Source: Halostreptopolyspora alba
Lineage (GTDB): Bacteria > Actinomycetota > Actinomycetes > Streptosporangiales > Streptosporangiaceae
Direction of reading: 5' to 3'
NCBI GenBank assembly: GCA_003725585.1
Contig: RJMB01000003.1
Coordinates: 62,001 to 126,000, forward strand
Length of the DNA: 64,000 nucleotides
Of this stretch, positions 1 to 8,883 are shown piece after piece (positions within the stretch are counted from its first letter, which is position 1; every line of letters starts with the position of its first letter). A model generated the notes under the pieces. That model had not been told where the DNA came from. It made no database searches and was given only the letters and a program-made list of their open reading frames with translations. The translations under genes and the position numbers were made by a program.

Positions 1-100
1 GCGAATGGCTCGCCACGGCGTCGGGAAGCCGGGCGTAGCCCGACACCAGAACAACATCGGGATTACTGAGCAGGCGCCGTATCCGGTCGTCTCCGTGCAC
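1..100 (-). CDS. DUF3870-like protein, 5' part only
   Basis: A minus-strand reading frame starts at GTG (100..98) after a purine-rich site (GGAAGGGA, about 8 nt upstream) and runs off the left edge. The 33 visible residues include LLSNPDVVLVSGYARLPDAV, which resembles the start of small DUF3870 proteins (hydrophobic strand, then GYAKLP). No function is established for that family that I can state. It would be transcribed divergently from the methyltransferase-like gene at 496. The assignment rests on a short stretch, so it could be another small alpha/beta protein. Confidence 0.45.
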   Translation of the reverse strand, partial: MHGDDRIRRLLSNPDVVLVSGYARLPDAVASHS

Positions 101-495
101 GGTCGCGTCCCTTCCGTCTGGGCAGCCGAAAACTCCACCATGCTGGAGTCTCGCGCCTGGTGGGACGGCCGGGGGAGCGCCCGACGCCCGCGGCAGGAGG
201 GCAGCGGCACCAGTATCGCCGATGCGCGCTCGGCGATGTCAAACCGGGCGGTATGTCGGCGCCCCGCGAGGGACACCCGGCCCGTGCGCGCTTCGGACAC
301 ACATCGTGTCCCCGCCTGGGCCGAGACACCCCTGGCGGTTCGCGCGTCCCGAACGGAGTACCGCGCACCGAACTGGACCCCGGGCGAACGGACGGTAGCA
401 TCGGGCCGAGCGGGAGGAGTGGGAAGGATCACCGGGAACGCGGACACGGCGCCACCCCGGGGATCCTTGACCGGAGCGGCCCGGGGAGCGCGATC
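101..495. other. Non-coding gap between divergent genes
   Basis: No frame here has convincing codon usage; the open frames read as arginine- and proline-rich low-complexity sequence. A TAGCAT hexamer at 396-401 could be a -10 element for the rightward gene. A purine-rich GGGAGGAG at about 411-418 is not followed by a start in the frame of the downstream gene. Confidence 0.4.
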
Positions 496-1218
496 GTGAC
501 CGACGAGGGATGGGCAGTGCCCGTTGACGAGGCCGTTGGTGTTCCCGGGCAGCGGGTCGTCCGCCTCGACCAACACCCCGGCCGGGCCACGGCCGCGACC
601 GGGGAGGACGGCGACCCCGAGGAATCCCGGATCGTCCACGCCAGGCAGGGGTTCCAGCGCCGCGTGGTCGACTACCTCGCCGCCGACGCCGGGATCCGAC
701 AGTTCGTGGACCTCGGCTCGCTGCTGCCCGCCGGCCACGGCATCCAGGACATCGCGCGCTCCGGCGCTCCCGACGCCCGTACGGTCTACGTCGACGCCTG
801 GTCGGCCTGGTCGACGCGCCCCGTGAGGGGGAAGGAGCGGCGTGACGACGCGGTCCCGGTGGTCACCGCGGACAGCATGTGGCCATCGCGCCTCATCGCC
901 CGGCTGAGGGAGTGCGACCTGGTGGACTTCGGCGAGCCTGTCGCCGTCCTGCTGCTGGAGACGGCGGCGTTGCGGCGCGACGGAGTCCCCCCGCACGAGC
1001 TGGCCGAAGCGCTGTACGCGCAGATGTGCCCCGGCGGCCATGTGGCGATCGCGCTCGGCCCGGAGGACCACCGCGGGGACGCGTCCCCCGCCTCGGCGTT
1101 CGGCCCGTTCGCCCTGCTGGAGCCCGGACTCGCCGACGTGGCCTGGTGGCCCTACCCCGACGACGAGGTGACCGTCCGGGGGACCGACATCCTGGCCGGC
1201 GTGGGGCGCAAGCGGTAG
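496..1218 (+). CDS. DUF574-like (SAM-dependent) methyltransferase, reduced
   Basis: A 240-residue protein starting at GTG 496, preceded by GGGGAGCG. Residues about 55-120 (HARQGFQRRVVDYLAADAG, then IRQFVDLGSLLPAGHGIQD and PDARTVYVDAWSAW) match the SAM-binding part of actinobacterial DUF574/Methyltransf_19 proteins, where a FLDIG glycine motif is followed by an acidic residue ending a strand. The usual N-terminal block of the family (PSPARVYDYLLGG) is missing, and the protein is shorter than the usual length of about 270. Substrate unknown. An upstream in-frame ATG at 160 exists but would add only low-complexity residues. It may be a diverged or decaying paralogue. Confidence 0.6.
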   Translation: MTDEGWAVPVDEAVGVPGQRVVRLDQHPGRATAATGEDGDPEESRIVHARQGFQRRVVDYLAADAGIRQFVDLGSLLPAGHGIQDIARSGAPDARTVYVDAWSAWSTRPVRGKERRDDAVPVVTADSMWPSRLIARLRECDLVDFGEPVAVLLLETAALRRDGVPPHELAEALYAQMCPGGHVAIALGPEDHRGDASPASAFGPFALLEPGLADVAWWPYPDDEVTVRGTDILAGVGRKR

Positions 1219-1255
1219 GACGCCCCACCGGCCGGCACGACCCACGCCGCGCGTT

Positions 1256-1274
1256 GCCCCCCCCCTCGGGGGGC
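1256..1274 (+). terminator. GC-rich hairpin after the methyltransferase-like gene
   Basis: A run of C (GCCCCCC) is followed almost immediately by GGGGGGC, giving a short, strong stem 38 bp after the stop codon of the gene ending at 1218. There is no T tract, as is common in high-GC actinomycetes, so the call rests on position and stem strength only. Confidence 0.35.
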
Positions 1275-1397
1275 TCCGTGGGATGGGTGGGGGATGGGTG
1301 GGGTTAAGTCACGTCGAACTCCTCGACAACCTTCGACGAGTGCCCGGCGTCCCACGGGTGAGACGATCCCCCCCGTGACGAAAAGAGGTCCCAACCC

Positions 1398-2504
1398 ATG
1401 TCCGTAGGACACCGCGGAGAGGTGTGGATCGCTGTCGCGTCCGCGGTGGTGTTGGGAACAGTCGCCGGATGTGGGGGCGCGGCGGCCGAGGAGCCGTCCC
1501 CCACCACCCGGACCGCCGAGTGGAACCTCACGTACGGCACCCCGGATATCGGTGGTTCGTTCTCCGCGCTGGCCGCCGCCGATTCCGCCAACATCTGGGC
1601 GTTCGGCGACACAGACGCGCAGGTCAACGGGGCCACCTGGGTGCACCACTGGGACGGGGCCGACTGGAGCCGGCAGGAAACCCCCGACGACTGGACACTG
1701 GACCCCTCGACCGCCGACGCCGCCGGACCCACGGACGTGTGGGCGGCGGGAGAGCTGGAGGACGGCTCCGGTGTCATCCGTTACGACGGTGCTCAGTGGA
1801 GCGCCACCGAGCTCCCGGATTCCAGCTTCGTTCCCGCCGACATCGTGGCGCTCGCCGACGATGACGTCTGGTTGCTCGGGCGGTTGGGGAGCGCGGCCTT
1901 CCGGTTCGACGGCGAGTCGTGGAGCGACGCCGCCAGCCCGCGGACGGGTAACGCCCTTTCAGGTGCCGAGTCCGACGCGCTGTTCGCGGTTGGGACGGTC
2001 GACAACCAACCCGCCGCCGACATGTGGAACGGCCAGGAGTGGGTTCCCATGGACGTCCCGAAGGTGGAGCTGACCGGGGGAGAGGCCAGTGCCTCGTTCG
2101 AGGACGCGTACGCCCGCTCCGCCGACGACGTGTGGGCCGTGGGCGGCCGGCACCACAAGGACGCCGACGACACCAACAACTATCAGCCGCTGATCGCCCA
2201 CTGGGACGGGTCCGAGTGGGAGGTCACCCTCGAGGAGGGCGGGGTCGGCTACGATGCCGTGACCGACGACGGCGCCGGCGGCCTGTGGATCGAGCGGTCC
2301 CACTGGAACCCGGTCATGCTGCACCGCGACGCCGACGGAACGGTGACCGAGCACGAGCTCACCGACGACGAGTACGACCACTCGGTGCCGGCACTGGAGC
2401 ACGTCCCCGGCACGACCGCGGCCGTCGCCGCCGGCATGGCGCACGTGAAAGGCGACCCGGACGAGCTCACCGACCACGGCCGGATCTTCACCCACGGGAT
2501 GTAG
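1398..2504 (+). CDS. Secreted lipoprotein with W/G-rich propeller-like repeats
   Basis: A 368-residue protein. The first 27 residues form a lipoprotein signal peptide: a short basic N-terminus, a hydrophobic core (VWIAVASAVVLGT) and lipobox VAGC, with the cysteine as lipidation site. The mature part repeats a unit ending in WDG..W, each preceded by a strand of the type DDVWAVG. I count five: ANIWAFG, TDVWAAG, DDVWLLG, DALFAVG, DDVWAVG. That spacing resembles a beta-propeller of the kelch or sialidase-like kind. Likely an extracytoplasmic membrane-anchored binding protein; ligand unknown. A weak ribosome site (AGAGG) precedes ATG 1398. It stands alone between unrelated genes. Confidence 0.6.
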   Translation: MSVGHRGEVWIAVASAVVLGTVAGCGGAAAEEPSPTTRTAEWNLTYGTPDIGGSFSALAAADSANIWAFGDTDAQVNGATWVHHWDGADWSRQETPDDWTLDPSTADAAGPTDVWAAGELEDGSGVIRYDGAQWSATELPDSSFVPADIVALADDDVWLLGRLGSAAFRFDGESWSDAASPRTGNALSGAESDALFAVGTVDNQPAADMWNGQEWVPMDVPKVELTGGEASASFEDAYARSADDVWAVGGRHHKDADDTNNYQPLIAHWDGSEWEVTLEEGGVGYDAVTDDGAGGLWIERSHWNPVMLHRDADGTVTEHELTDDEYDHSVPALEHVPGTTAAVAAGMAHVKGDPDELTDHGRIFTHGM

Positions 2505-2651
2505 CGTGCCCGGACGAGCGCGCTGCGTTGTGTCGGGTCCAGAGCCTGAACGGCGCGTTGAGCACGTCCGGAACCTCTTGGGATGCCAACTCCCTGCCCA
2601 CGAGTTTCCGGCGGGGGTTCGCCCCGATGCGTCGCACCACGATTGTGGCGG

Positions 2652-3206
2652 TTAGAAGATTCCGGTCGTGCCGTCGAGCTGCTCGCGCAGGATGTCCGCG
2701 TGGCCCGCGTGCCGGGCGGTCTCCTGGATCATGTGCGTCAGGATCCAGCGCAGCGACACCTCACCGAGCTCGTGCTGGGCGACCACGTGATCGAGGGGGA
2801 GCCTCGCGGCGATCTCGCGCGAGTGCGCGCAGGTGCGCTCGTACTCCGTCACCAGCGAGGCGGCGGTGGCCCCGTCGGGAAGCTCCCAGCTCTCCTCCGT
2901 TCCGGAGGAGGGCATGCCGAGTTCCTCAGCCGGCTCTCCCCGCAGAACACTGCGGAACCAGTTCCGTTCCACGATCGTGAGGTGCCGCAGTATCCCAGCC
3001 GGGGTGGTCAGCGAGGGCACCAGGCGGCGGCGCGCCTCCTGCTCACCCAGTCCGGACACTTTGGCCACCACGGAGGCGCGCTCGTAGTCGAGGAAGGCGG
3101 TGAGGACAGTACGCTCATCCTTCGTGGTCGCCGTCGCGGCCCCCTGAGTGGCGGCGGCGAGGTCGAGCGTGCCGGCGGATGGAGAATGCTCGGAGGAGGG
3201 TGCCAT
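2652..3206 (-). CDS. DinB/DUF664 family protein (mycothiol-dependent type)
   Basis: A 184-residue protein if it starts at ATG 3206; an in-frame GTG at 3254 would add 16 residues but would place the start inside a palindrome. The sequence has the four-helix pattern of the DinB/DUF664 family: RTVLTAFLDYERASVVAKVSGL, TTPAGILRHLTIVERNWFR (first metal histidine) and SLRWILTHMIQETARHAGHAD (two more histidines). These residues bind a divalent metal and, in actinobacterial members, support thiol-transfer or detoxification chemistry with mycothiol. That chemistry is family knowledge, not visible here. It is divergent from the damaged gene at 3302 across a shared inverted repeat. Confidence 0.75.
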   Translation of the reverse strand: MAPSSEHSPSAGTLDLAAATQGAATATTKDERTVLTAFLDYERASVVAKVSGLGEQEARRRLVPSLTTPAGILRHLTIVERNWFRSVLRGEPAEELGMPSSGTEESWELPDGATAASLVTEYERTCAHSREIAARLPLDHVVAQHELGEVSLRWILTHMIQETARHAGHADILREQLDGTTGIF

Positions 3207-3243
3207 GCCGTTGAGAGTAGGAATCCGGGGCTGGACCCACAAC

Positions 3244-3263
3244 CCGTTTTCCACCGAAAACGG
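3244..3263. promoter_or_regulatory. 20-bp perfect inverted repeat in a divergent promoter
   Basis: CCGTTTTC-N4-GAAAACGG, 8-bp perfect arms, lies between the leftward DinB-family gene and the rightward gene starting at 3302. A TATTAC hexamer directly follows at 3264-3269 and could be a rightward -10 element. The AT content of the arms is unusual for this sequence. It fits a dimeric regulator site; the regulator is unknown. Confidence 0.5.
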
Positions 3264-3301
3264 TATTACACTGCCGCTGCCGCGTCGCTGGACTCCCGTC
3301 C

Positions 3302-3875
3302 ATGACGGTGGCGCTGGGGGACGCCCTCAACCGCAGCAAGAAGCTCGCCGCTGACCTGCGGGGTTGGTCAACCGACTGGGGCTGGCGGGTGCCGAGCCTC
3401 GCAGTTTCCGGACGGGCCACCCGGAGGGGAGGACGCCCACACTCCGCGACCCGGAACCGAGAAGCGGACGCGGCGTGAGTACAGCGTCGAGGAGTGCCGC
3501 GCGTATCACGGAGATCCTCGCCGAGGACGAGGAGCTGGCGTTGCGGATCTCGCGGACCAACCAGCAGGCCCGAGCCGAAATCGAGGACCTCGACGGGCGT
3601 GTCCGTACGCTGTCCATCCCGGAGTTGATCGTCCTCAAGGACGACATCGTTGCCAAGCTGGAGCAGGCGGCGCGTGCTGTGCCGTTGCGCGCCGACGATG
3701 TCGGGGTCTTCGAGACCGGCAACGGCGGGCGCCGGTACCGCACGGTCAACAAGGTCGAGCGCGAGCACGGGAGCTTCAGCGACAGGGGGCTCAAGGTCGA
3801 GGAGATGGAGCTGCTCGACTACGGCGTCTCGACGCGGCCCGAGATTTCGTACCTGTCGGCGCACCGCCCGTCCCG
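3302..3875 (+). pseudogene. Broken coding region of unknown function, stop codon lost into priA
   Basis: Coding signal begins at ATG 3302 (MTVALGDALNRSKKLAADL) but that frame stops at TGA 3476-3478. A second frame opens at GTG 3475, overlapping the stop, and carries strong third-position GC bias to about 3870: helical, charged residues including EEITEILAEDEELALRI-like and LDGRVRTLSIPELIVLKDD segments. This frame then runs about 850 nt into the antisense of priA without a stop, so its natural C-terminus is missing. The N-terminal part has a faint look of coiled-coil DIP1984-type proteins, which I do not rely on. Two coupled small genes are an alternative to a frameshift. Confidence 0.4.
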
Positions 3876-5960
3876 TCACACCACGTGCAGCGGGTCCATG
3901 CGGATCTGGGCGACATGGTCGTCCTTGCGGGCGCTGCGCGCCGCGGCCGCGGCCTTGAGCGCGCTGGCCAACGCCGAGGTGTTGGAGCGGGGAACCCGCA
4001 GCAGCGCGCGTTCCGCCCGCCCGGAGGTGCCACCGGAGTCATCGTCGGGGGCGATGGGCACGGGGCCGAGCAGCTCGGCCTCGTCGGGCAGCTCGATCCG
4101 CTCCACCAGCTCGCGGACGTGCGCCGACTCACCGGTGATCGACGCCATCGTCACGGCCGGTGGGAAGCCGAGCTCGCGGCGCTCGGCCAGCTCGCGTTCG
4201 GCGAACCCCGAGGGATCCCAGCGCACGAGCGCCTGGGTGACCGGGAGCGCGGATTCGGCGAGCACGATGACCTGGCCCCCCTGGGGAGCCGGGCGTACCA
4301 GGGCCGCGGCGTTGTACCACCGTCGCAGCGCCTCCTCACTCGCGCGCAGGTCGGCGCGGTCGAGCAGGGCCCACCCGTCGAGCAGCAGGGCCGCGGCGTA
4401 CCCCCCTGGGGCCACGGGTTCGGCGCCCGGGGTGGCCACCACCAGCGCTGGGCGGTCGCCGACCTCGGTCAGCACCTCGTCACGCCCCGAGGTCCGCACG
4501 CTCAGCGACGGGAACGCGCGGCCCAGCTCCTCGGCGGTGCGACGGTCACCCACCACGTTGGCCCGCATCCGGGTGCTGGCGCACGTCGGGCAGGTCCAGT
4601 CGCCGGCGATCCGGCCGCACCACCGGCAGTACGGCATGGCGTGCGCGCTGCGCATCGCCAGCGGCCCCTGGCAGGTGCCGCAACGGGCGGCCTCCCGGCA
4701 CCGGGCGCACCCCATCGACCTGAGGTAGCCCCGCCGCGGCACCTGCACCAGCACCGGACCGTGGGCCGCGGCCTCCCGTGCGACCCGCAGAGCGAGGCTG
4801 GGCAGCCGGGCGGCACGGGCCGCCTCGTCACGCGCCAGTTCGGAGTCGTCGCCGGCGGCCCGCACCTGTGGGGCACGCTGGCGCAGGGTAGCGCGGTCGG
4901 CGGCCAGGGGGTGGGCCCACCCCGACTCCACCAGCTGGGTCGCCTCAGTGGTGCGGGCGAAACCACCGATCAGGGCCGCGGCACCGGCGCGGTGCGCGCG
5001 CATGGCCAACACCGTGCGCGCGTGCGGGTACGGCGCGTGCGGGTCGCTGTGGACGTCATAGCCGTCGTCCCACAGCACCACCAGGCCGAGATCGCGCACG
5101 GGAGCGAACATCGCGGCGCGGGTGCCCACGACCGCGCCCACCTCCCCGCGCAGCACCGCGAGCCAGCGACGGTAGCGCTCGGCCGGACCGAGCCCCGCGG
5201 TGAGCGCCACGTGCCGGCCCTCGCCCAGGTGGTGGCCCAACGCGGCGTCGACCGCCTCGACGTCGCGGCCGTCCGGAACGACGATCACCGCGCCGTGGTC
5301 CGTGTCGAGCGCGACACCCGCGGCCACGGCGATGGCCTCCGCCCAGTCGGGGCCGGGAAGCGCCGTCCAGACGGCTCGCGGTGCCCTGCCGGCGCGCAGC
5401 GCGGCCAAGAAGGAGGGGCCGGCCGGGTACTGGGACCACGGGCCGGGGTCGGGTTGACCGTGGCCGTGGTGCCGAGTTGCCTCCGCGCTCAGCTCGGCCG
5501 GGCGCCCACCCCCGGGCTCGCGCTCCACCCGCGCGTGTCGCGGCGGAATCGCCAGCCGGAGCACGTCACTCAGCGTCCCGGCGTAGCGGTCGGCCACGGC
5601 CCGGGCGAGATCCCGGATCTCCGGGGTGAGAACGGGCTCGGAGGAGACCACCTTGTGCAGGTAGCTCAGCTGCCCGGGAAACTCCGACTCGGCGACCCGC
5701 TCCAACAGGAACCCCGAGAGCGACTGCCCACTGAACCGCACCCCCACTCGGCACCCGGGTACCGCCGCCGCGTCCATGGATTCGGGCACCAGGTAGTCGA
5801 ACGGCCGATCGAGGTGGGGCAGCGGCGAGTCGACCGCGACGCGAGCCACCGGGAGCTCCGCGGCGGGCCGTCGTCTCGGGGGTGCCTTCGCGCTGGCCGC
5901 CGCCTCGGCGCGCGGCGCGTTGAAGAGCGCACCTTCGTCGGGCTCGGACCGCGGGCTCAT
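3876..5960 (-). CDS. priA: PriA-like primosomal protein N', helicase motifs degenerate
   Basis: A 694-residue protein starting at ATG 5960. In other bacteria PriA recognises stalled forks and reloads DnaB. Residues about 36-140 form the PriA DNA-binding domain (PVARVAVDSPLPHLDRPFDY). The eight zinc cysteines are all present: C418-x2-C421, C427-x2-C430, C445-x2-C448, C457-x2-C460. The ATP-binding motifs are not: the Walker A region reads TALPGPDWAEAI (about 199-210) and the DEEH box reads WDDGYD (297-302). Actinobacterial PriA proteins commonly lack these motifs, so it is likely a structural restart factor rather than a helicase. It is transcribed away from fmt. Confidence 0.85.
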   Translation of the reverse strand: MSPRSEPDEGALFNAPRAEAAASAKAPPRRRPAAELPVARVAVDSPLPHLDRPFDYLVPESMDAAAVPGCRVGVRFSGQSLSGFLLERVAESEFPGQLSYLHKVVSSEPVLTPEIRDLARAVADRYAGTLSDVLRLAIPPRHARVEREPGGGRPAELSAEATRHHGHGQPDPGPWSQYPAGPSFLAALRAGRAPRAVWTALPGPDWAEAIAVAAGVALDTDHGAVIVVPDGRDVEAVDAALGHHLGEGRHVALTAGLGPAERYRRWLAVLRGEVGAVVGTRAAMFAPVRDLGLVVLWDDGYDVHSDPHAPYPHARTVLAMRAHRAGAAALIGGFARTTEATQLVESGWAHPLAADRATLRQRAPQVRAAGDDSELARDEAARAARLPSLALRVAREAAAHGPVLVQVPRRGYLRSMGCARCREAARCGTCQGPLAMRSAHAMPYCRWCGRIAGDWTCPTCASTRMRANVVGDRRTAEELGRAFPSLSVRTSGRDEVLTEVGDRPALVVATPGAEPVAPGGYAAALLLDGWALLDRADLRASEEALRRWYNAAALVRPAPQGGQVIVLAESALPVTQALVRWDPSGFAERELAERRELGFPPAVTMASITGESAHVRELVERIELPDEAELLGPVPIAPDDDSGGTSGRAERALLRVPRSNTSALASALKAAAAARSARKDDHVAQIRMDPLHVV

Positions 5961-6312
5961 CGACACCAGGTCTACCAGAGGCCGGTGACACCGCCGCCCG
6001 CCTGGGCAGCGACGCGTGTCCGCGAACCGTCGCCGACGCGCCCGGTGCCGTGTCGTCGAGCGTGCGCGCCCACGGGCGGGGGTGCTGGTAGAACGGAGAC
6101 ATCGCGGTGAGTGAGGGGCGGCGCGTGTCGGCCTCACCCGGTCCGCGACCTCACCACGCTCGCCGCTGCCGGGCACCGTGGGCTTCGCGCGTGGCCGTTC
6201 GCGCTCACCGGTGCCCCCACCCCACGGGCACGCACACGTCTCCTGGCACACCAAGAAAGGGGAAGGGCGTCACCACCCCGGTGAACACGGGGTTCGCACG
6301 CCCGACGATCTG
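5961..6312. other. Gap between priA and fmt
   Basis: About 350 bp between divergent genes. In-frame extensions of both neighbours are possible but give low-complexity, arginine-rich residues with no family similarity. No clear promoter hexamer pair or inverted repeat was recognised. Confidence 0.4.
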
Positions 6313-7242
6313 ATGAGGTTGGTCTTCGCCGGAACACCCGAGACCGCGGTCCCGTCGTTGCGGGCGCTGCTGGACTCCGGACACGAGGTCGCGGCGGTCG
6401 TCACCCGCCCCGCGGCCGCTGCCGGGCGCGGCCGCAGGGAACGCGAGAGCCCGGTCTCCGAGGCCGCCACCGAGGCCGGGCTGGAGGTTCTGAAACCCGA
6501 GAAGGCGAGCGACCCCGACTTCCTCGACCGACTGCGCGCGATCGCCCCGGACTGCTGTCCGGTGGTCGCCTACGGCGCGCTGCTGCGCCGTGAAGCCCTG
6601 GACATCCCGCGGCACGGGTGGGTCAACCTGCACTTCTCGCTGCTTCCGGCCTGGCGCGGCGCTGCGCCGGTACAGCACGCGGTGCTGCACGGCGACGACA
6701 TCACGGGGGCGACCACCTTCGAGATCGAGGAGGACCTCGACTCCGGCCCCGTCTACGGTACGGTCACCGAACCCATCGGCGAGCGCGACACGAGTGGCGA
6801 CCTGCTCGAACGTCTGGCCCACACCGGAGCCGAACTGCTGGTCCGCACACTCGACGGGATCGAGTCCGGCGCGCTCGTCGCCCGCCCGCAGGACAGCGAC
6901 GGCGTGTCGTACGCCTCGAAGCTCACCCCCTCAGACGCCCGGATCGACTTCGGCGCGCCCGCGATGCGGGTGGACCGCCTGGTCCGGGCCTGCACGCCGG
7001 CGCCGGGCGCGTGGTCCACCTTCCGGGGGGCGCGGGTGAAACTGGGACCGGTCGTCGCCGTGCCCGACGGGCCGCGGCTCGAACCGGGGCAGCTCAGGGC
7101 CACCAAGCAGCGGGTCCTGGTGGGTACCGCCACCCACCCCGTTGAACTGGGCGATGTGCAGGCGCAGGGTAAGCGCGGCATGAGCGCGCTCGAATGGGCC
7201 CGGGGGGTGCGGCCCGGCGAGGACGAGCGCCTTGGCGAGTGA
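6313..7242 (+). CDS. fmt: Methionyl-tRNA formyltransferase
   Basis: A 309-residue enzyme that transfers the formyl group of 10-formyl-tetrahydrofolate to Met-tRNA(fMet), producing the bacterial initiator tRNA. It opens with [20 protein letters not shown], the nucleotide-fold start of the family. The catalytic block [19 protein letters not shown] (Asn, His and the SLLPxWRG signature) is at about 98-116, followed by [16 protein letters not shown] with the catalytic aspartate. The C-terminal OB-like domain begins around residue 205. Start ATG 6313 matches the family N-terminus, though the ribosome site is weak. It is followed by rsmB and rpe on the same strand. Confidence 0.95.
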   Translation: MRLVFAGTPETAVPSLRALLDSGHEVAAVVTRPAAAAGRGRRERESPVSEAATEAGLEVLKPEKASDPDFLDRLRAIAPDCCPVVAYGALLRREALDIPRHGWVNLHFSLLPAWRGAAPVQHAVLHGDDITGATTFEIEEDLDSGPVYGTVTEPIGERDTSGDLLERLAHTGAELLVRTLDGIESGALVARPQDSDGVSYASKLTPSDARIDFGAPAMRVDRLVRACTPAPGAWSTFRGARVKLGPVVAVPDGPRLEPGQLRATKQRVLVGTATHPVELGDVQAQGKRGMSALEWARGVRPGEDERLGE

Positions 7243-7377
7243 GTCAGCGCGCACTGGTGCGCCGGACCTGTGCCCCTGCCGTACCCTCGGAAGGCGGCCC
7301 AGTCTCGGCCCGGGTGGTGCGCGGGGCCGGTAGTGCCGCCACCCGGTGGTTTCCCAGGTGTGAGGCGGATCGTTAAA

Positions 7378-8823
7378 GTGCCAGACCATTCCCGCTCCGG
7401 GCACCGCCCGGCACGCCGCGACAGCAAGGGCGGACGTGGTTCCCCAGCGCGTGGCGCGGGCCCCGACCCGGCGCGCCGGGTCTCCTACGAGGTCCTCAGG
7501 GCGGTACGCGAGCGCGACGCCTACGCCAACCTGCTGCTCCCGTCGATGCTGCGCGAGCGCAAGCTCACCGGCCGCGACGCCGCCCTGGCCACCGAACTCA
7601 GCTACGGGACGCTGCGCCACCAGGGCAGCTACGACGCGATCCTGGACACCTGCGTCGACCGGTCACTCAGCTCGGTCGACCCCGAGGTGCTGGTGCTCCT
7701 GCGGCTGGGCGCCCACCAGCTACTGAACACCAAGATCCCGCCGCACGCGGCCGTCAGCGCCACCATCGCCCTCGCCCGTCGGGTGATCGGCACGCGTCGT
7801 TCCCGGTTCGCCAACGCCGTCCTGCGCCGGGTCGCCGCGCGGGACCTGGCCGAATGGCTGGAGATCGTCGCTCCGGACCGCGACGCCGACGTCGTTGGAC
7901 ACCTCGCCGTGACCCACAGCCACCCGCGCTGGGCCGTCGAGGCGCTGGCCCAGGCACTGGGCGAGGACCCGGCTGGTGGACTCGCCGAGACCGGGCGGCT
8001 TCTCGTGGCCCACAACGAGCGGCCGCAGGTGAGCGTGGCCGCCAAGCCGGGCCGGGCGAGCGTCGAGGACCTGGTCGACAGCGGAGCGGTCCGCGCGCGC
8101 TACTCGCCCTACGGGGCGTACCTGCCCGAGGGTGACCCGGCCTCGCTGCGTGAGGTGAAACAGCAGCGCGCCGTGGTGCAGGACGAGGCCAGCCAGCTCG
8201 TGGCGCTGGCACTGGCCCGTGTCGGCATCGACGGCGCGGACTCCCACTGGCTCGACGCGTGCGCGGGCCCCGGGGGCAAGGCCGCGCTGCTGGCCGGGCT
8301 CGCCGGGCAGCGTGAGGCCCGGCTCCTCGCCGCGGAGGCACAGCAGTCCCGCGCCCGGCTCGTCGCCGGTGCCGTGCGGCGTTCGGTGCGCGACGCCGGG
8401 CGCACCGTCGTGGCCGACTCCACCCGCCCCCCGTGGCGCGAGGGGAGCTTCGACCGGGTGCTGGTCGACGCTCCGTGCACCGGCCTGGGGGCGCTGCGCC
8501 GCCGCCCGGAGGCGCGGTGGCGACGCGACGCCGACAGCGTCGCCGAACTCGTGCCACTGCAACGGTCGCTGCTGGAGCGCGCGATCGAGGCCACGCGCCC
8601 GGGCGGTGTGGTCGGCTACGTCACCTGTTCGCCGCACCTGGCCGAGACCCGCGGAGTCGTCACGGAGGTTCTCGCGGGCCGCGGTGACGTCACGGTGTTG
8701 CGCGCGGCCGACTACCTCGACGCGGTCCCCGACATCGCGGTGGGCGACTACGTCCAGTTCTGGCCGCACCGGCACGGCACGGACGCGATGTTCCTGGCTC
8801 TGTTGCGCCGCCGGGCCGACTGA
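7378..8823 (+). CDS. rsmB: 16S rRNA m5C967 methyltransferase RsmB
   Basis: A 481-residue enzyme that methylates cytosine 967 of 16S rRNA using S-adenosylmethionine. An N-terminal NusB-like helical domain (about 30-165, with RRVSYEVLRAVRERDAYANLLL) precedes the methyltransferase domain, whose SAM loop reads DACAGPGGKAALLA. Both family cysteines are present: C367 in DAPCTGLG and the likely nucleophile C417 in YVTCSPH. GTG 7378 is chosen as start because an AGGCGG site lies just upstream and the family N-terminus begins there; an ATG at 7270 adds unrelated residues. It lies between fmt and rpe, the usual actinobacterial order. Confidence 0.93.
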   Translation: MPDHSRSGHRPARRDSKGGRGSPARGAGPDPARRVSYEVLRAVRERDAYANLLLPSMLRERKLTGRDAALATELSYGTLRHQGSYDAILDTCVDRSLSSVDPEVLVLLRLGAHQLLNTKIPPHAAVSATIALARRVIGTRRSRFANAVLRRVAARDLAEWLEIVAPDRDADVVGHLAVTHSHPRWAVEALAQALGEDPAGGLAETGRLLVAHNERPQVSVAAKPGRASVEDLVDSGAVRARYSPYGAYLPEGDPASLREVKQQRAVVQDEASQLVALALARVGIDGADSHWLDACAGPGGKAALLAGLAGQREARLLAAEAQQSRARLVAGAVRRSVRDAGRTVVADSTRPPWREGSFDRVLVDAPCTGLGALRRRPEARWRRDADSVAELVPLQRSLLERAIEATRPGGVVGYVTCSPHLAETRGVVTEVLAGRGDVTVLRAADYLDAVPDIAVGDYVQFWPHRHGTDAMFLALLRRRAD

Positions 8824-8870
8824 GAGGGCACCCCCGCCAGTGTGGTTCGGGGGACCGAGAAACCGCTGGA

Positions 8871-8883
8871 TAGACTGTCTTCC
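8871..8883 (+). promoter_or_regulatory. Putative -10 element of a leaderless rpe transcript
   Basis: TAGACT at 8871-8876 lies 7 nt before the GTG start of rpe, and no Shine-Dalgarno sequence is present. That geometry would put the transcript start at or next to the start codon. No good -35 hexamer is visible. Confidence 0.4.

Noticed and set aside
160-495. An upstream in-frame start for the methyltransferase-like gene
   Set aside because: The extra 112 residues are low-complexity and match nothing; GTG 496 has a better ribosome site.
3885-6110. A 741-residue open frame on the plus strand
   Set aside because: It is the exact antisense of priA. It has no recognisable motifs, and its length follows from the lack of stops opposite high-GC codons.
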